Origin: an uncultured bacterium
GTDB taxonomy: Bacteria > Bacteroidota > Bacteroidia > Bacteroidales > Bacteroidaceae
Assembly: GCA_905215655.1 (NCBI GenBank)
Contig: CAJMQT010000115.1
Location: 1 to 5,901 of the forward strand
Length of the DNA stretch: 5,901 nt
Direction of reading: 5' to 3'
In this document: in pieces, positions 5,624 through 5,901 of the stretch
Position numbering within the stretch: the first letter of the stretch is position 1
Layout of the letters: every line of letters begins with the position of its first letter
Program-made: the position numbers and the translations under genes
Notes under the pieces: generated by a model
Databases searched by the model: none
Seen by the model: the letters and a program-made list of their open reading frames with translations, nothing else
What the model was told of the DNA's origin: nothing

Positions 5624-5651
5624 GAAACGAAGTTCGGCGTTAAGCCAATTA
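5624..5651 (+). repeat. Dispersed intergenic repeat, copy 2
   Basis: This matches 2119-2146 at 27 of 28 positions in the same orientation. Here it is bordered by the TTGAAAAN octamers on the left and by AATTAAGAATTAAG (5647-5660) on the right, which is answered by its exact inverted copy at 5699-5712. Both copies share the arrangement of A-rich arm, GTTCGGC core and T-rich arm, spread over about 130-140 nt, which suggests a short non-autonomous repeat family rather than a shared operator. Confidence 0.85.
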
Positions 5652-5712
5652 AGAATTAAGAAAAATAGCAACGAGGCATGTTTTCTTAATTTTTAACTCT
5701 TAATTCTTAATT
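5647..5712. repeat. Nested AT-rich inverted repeats
   Basis: AATTAAGAATTAAG (5647-5660) and CTTAATTCTTAATT (5699-5712) are perfect 14-bp inverted repeats. Between them a second pairing is possible, AATTAAGAAAA (5654-5664) with TTTTCTTAATT (5681-5691), an 11-bp stem with a 16-nt loop. The two stems share bases 5654-5660 and so compete. The inner one is followed by TTTTAAC on the plus strand but has no plus-strand gene to terminate. It is most likely part of the dispersed repeat element. Confidence 0.75.
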
Positions 5713-5751
5713 CCCCACGTTTTGCTTTCATATTGAAAGCAAAACGTGGGG
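5713..5751. repeat. Perfect 18-bp stem, 3-nt loop hairpin
   Basis: CCCCACGTTTTGCTTTCA (5713-5730) pairs without mismatch with 5734-5751 around a TAT loop. On the plus strand it is followed by TGTTTCTTACACTTTTT, a moderately T-rich tail; on the minus strand by AATTAAGAATT, which is not terminator-like. No plus-strand gene lies upstream of it within reach, so terminator function would make sense only for an unannotated transcript or as a barrier to antisense reading. It directly abuts the 14-bp inverted repeat ending at 5712. Confidence 0.9.
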
Positions 5752-5772
5752 TGTTTCTTACACTTTTTATCG

Positions 5773-5789
5773 GCAAACCCTTGGTTTGC
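5773..5789. repeat. 7-bp inverted repeat at the head of the 22-nt array
   Basis: GCAAACC (5773-5779), loop CTT, GGTTTGC (5783-5789) form a perfect small hairpin. Its last two bases (GC, 5788-5789) are also the first two of the first array module, so it forms the array border or a diverged leading unit. Confidence 0.75.
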
Positions 5790-5892
5790 AAAAGGCGGTC
5801 TTTTACCCTGCAAAAGGTAAGCTTTCAGCGTGTAAAAGGCGGTCTTTTGCAAGGTAAAAGCTTACCTTTTAAAATTGAAAGTGCGGTCGTTC
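5788..5892. repeat. 22-nt periodic array of AAAAG-core-CTTTT modules
   Basis: Modules begin at 5788, 5810, 5832 and 5854, exactly 22 nt apart. Each has GC or GT, then AAAAG, a 5-nt core and CTTTT or CTTTC. Cores are GCGGT, GTAAG, GCGGT and CTTAC. A fifth, decayed module has GCGGT at 5883-5887, exactly in phase, flanked by AAAGT and CGTTC. Odd modules therefore carry GCGGT and even ones GTAAG or its reverse complement CTTAC. Each module can fold as a 5-bp stem; modules 1 and 3 can pair around facing GCGGT loops (9 + 7 bp), and modules 2 and 4 pair over 14 bp (5812-5825 with 5857-5870). The array may continue beyond the window. Function unknown. Confidence 0.85.
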
Positions 5893-5901
5893 CGAAATTG
5901 A

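Larger units (their letters stand above)
5573..5901. other. Long non-coding repeat-rich region upstream of dapB
   Basis: No credible coding sequence is visible on either strand. From left to right it holds the TTGAAAAN octamers, the second dispersed-repeat copy, nested AT-rich inverted repeats, the 18-bp hairpin, a 7-bp hairpin and the 22-nt array, with almost no plain sequence between them. The region lies beyond the dapB promoter, so it is not part of the dapB leader; it is either the 3' side of a gene to the right or a repeat-accumulating gap. Confidence 0.8.

Noticed and set aside
5516..5671. N-terminal extension of DapB from ATG at 5671 or 5560
   Set aside because: The extension is translated AT-rich repeat and promoter sequence; the conserved MKIALIGYG begins at 5515 and the promoter at 5542-5572 lies downstream of the 5671 start.
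5788..5892. CRISPR array
   Set aside because: Units are contiguous 22-nt modules without unique spacers, and no cas genes are present.

Overview
The window looks like ordinary chromosome from a Bacteroidales bacterium, perhaps Prevotellaceae or Muribaculaceae; genus cannot be fixed by eye. Three things point there. The intergenic regions carry Bacteroidetes-type promoter boxes (TAnnTTTG, with TTTG upstream). Shine-Dalgarno sequences are essentially absent. The protein types match too: a long, insertion-bearing signal peptidase I, a WbqC-like protein, and a Fur-type regulator with a DKSTISRTL recognition helix. Coding DNA is GC-richer than the very AT-rich gaps.

Layout: 1-232 is a non-coding leader with two candidate promoters, each preceded by an inverted repeat. 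233-2086 (+) is a P1B-2 type Zn/Cd/Pb-exporting ATPase without an N-terminal metal-binding domain. 2087-2235 is a repeat-rich gap holding the likely promoter of 2236-2664 (+), a Cys-rich Fur-family regulator. That gene converges, with only 7 nt between stop codons, on a three-gene minus-strand operon running from right to left: dapB (4760-5515), lepB (3325-4743) and a WbqC-family gene (2672-3325). A well-formed promoter at 5542-5572 drives dapB. The dapB-lepB gap is 16 nt, and lepB and wbqC overlap by one base (TAATG). 5573-5901 is non-coding and full of repeats.

How the genes work together: the ATPase and Fur-like regulator probably form a metal-homeostasis pair, with the 7-1-7 palindrome TGCAACC-G-GGTTGCA at 113-127 as the best operator candidate. 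The minus-strand operon is housekeeping: lysine/diaminopimelate synthesis, signal-peptide cleavage and a protein of uncertain function.

I see no defence system, phage, complete insertion sequence, CRISPR or RNA gene. The most unusual signals are non-coding. One is a strictly 22-nt-periodic array of AAAAG-core-CTTTT modules at 5788-5892 whose core alternates GCGGT with GTAAG/CTTAC. Another is a perfect 18-bp hairpin at 5713-5751. The third is a 28-nt sequence shared, with one mismatch, by two intergenic regions.
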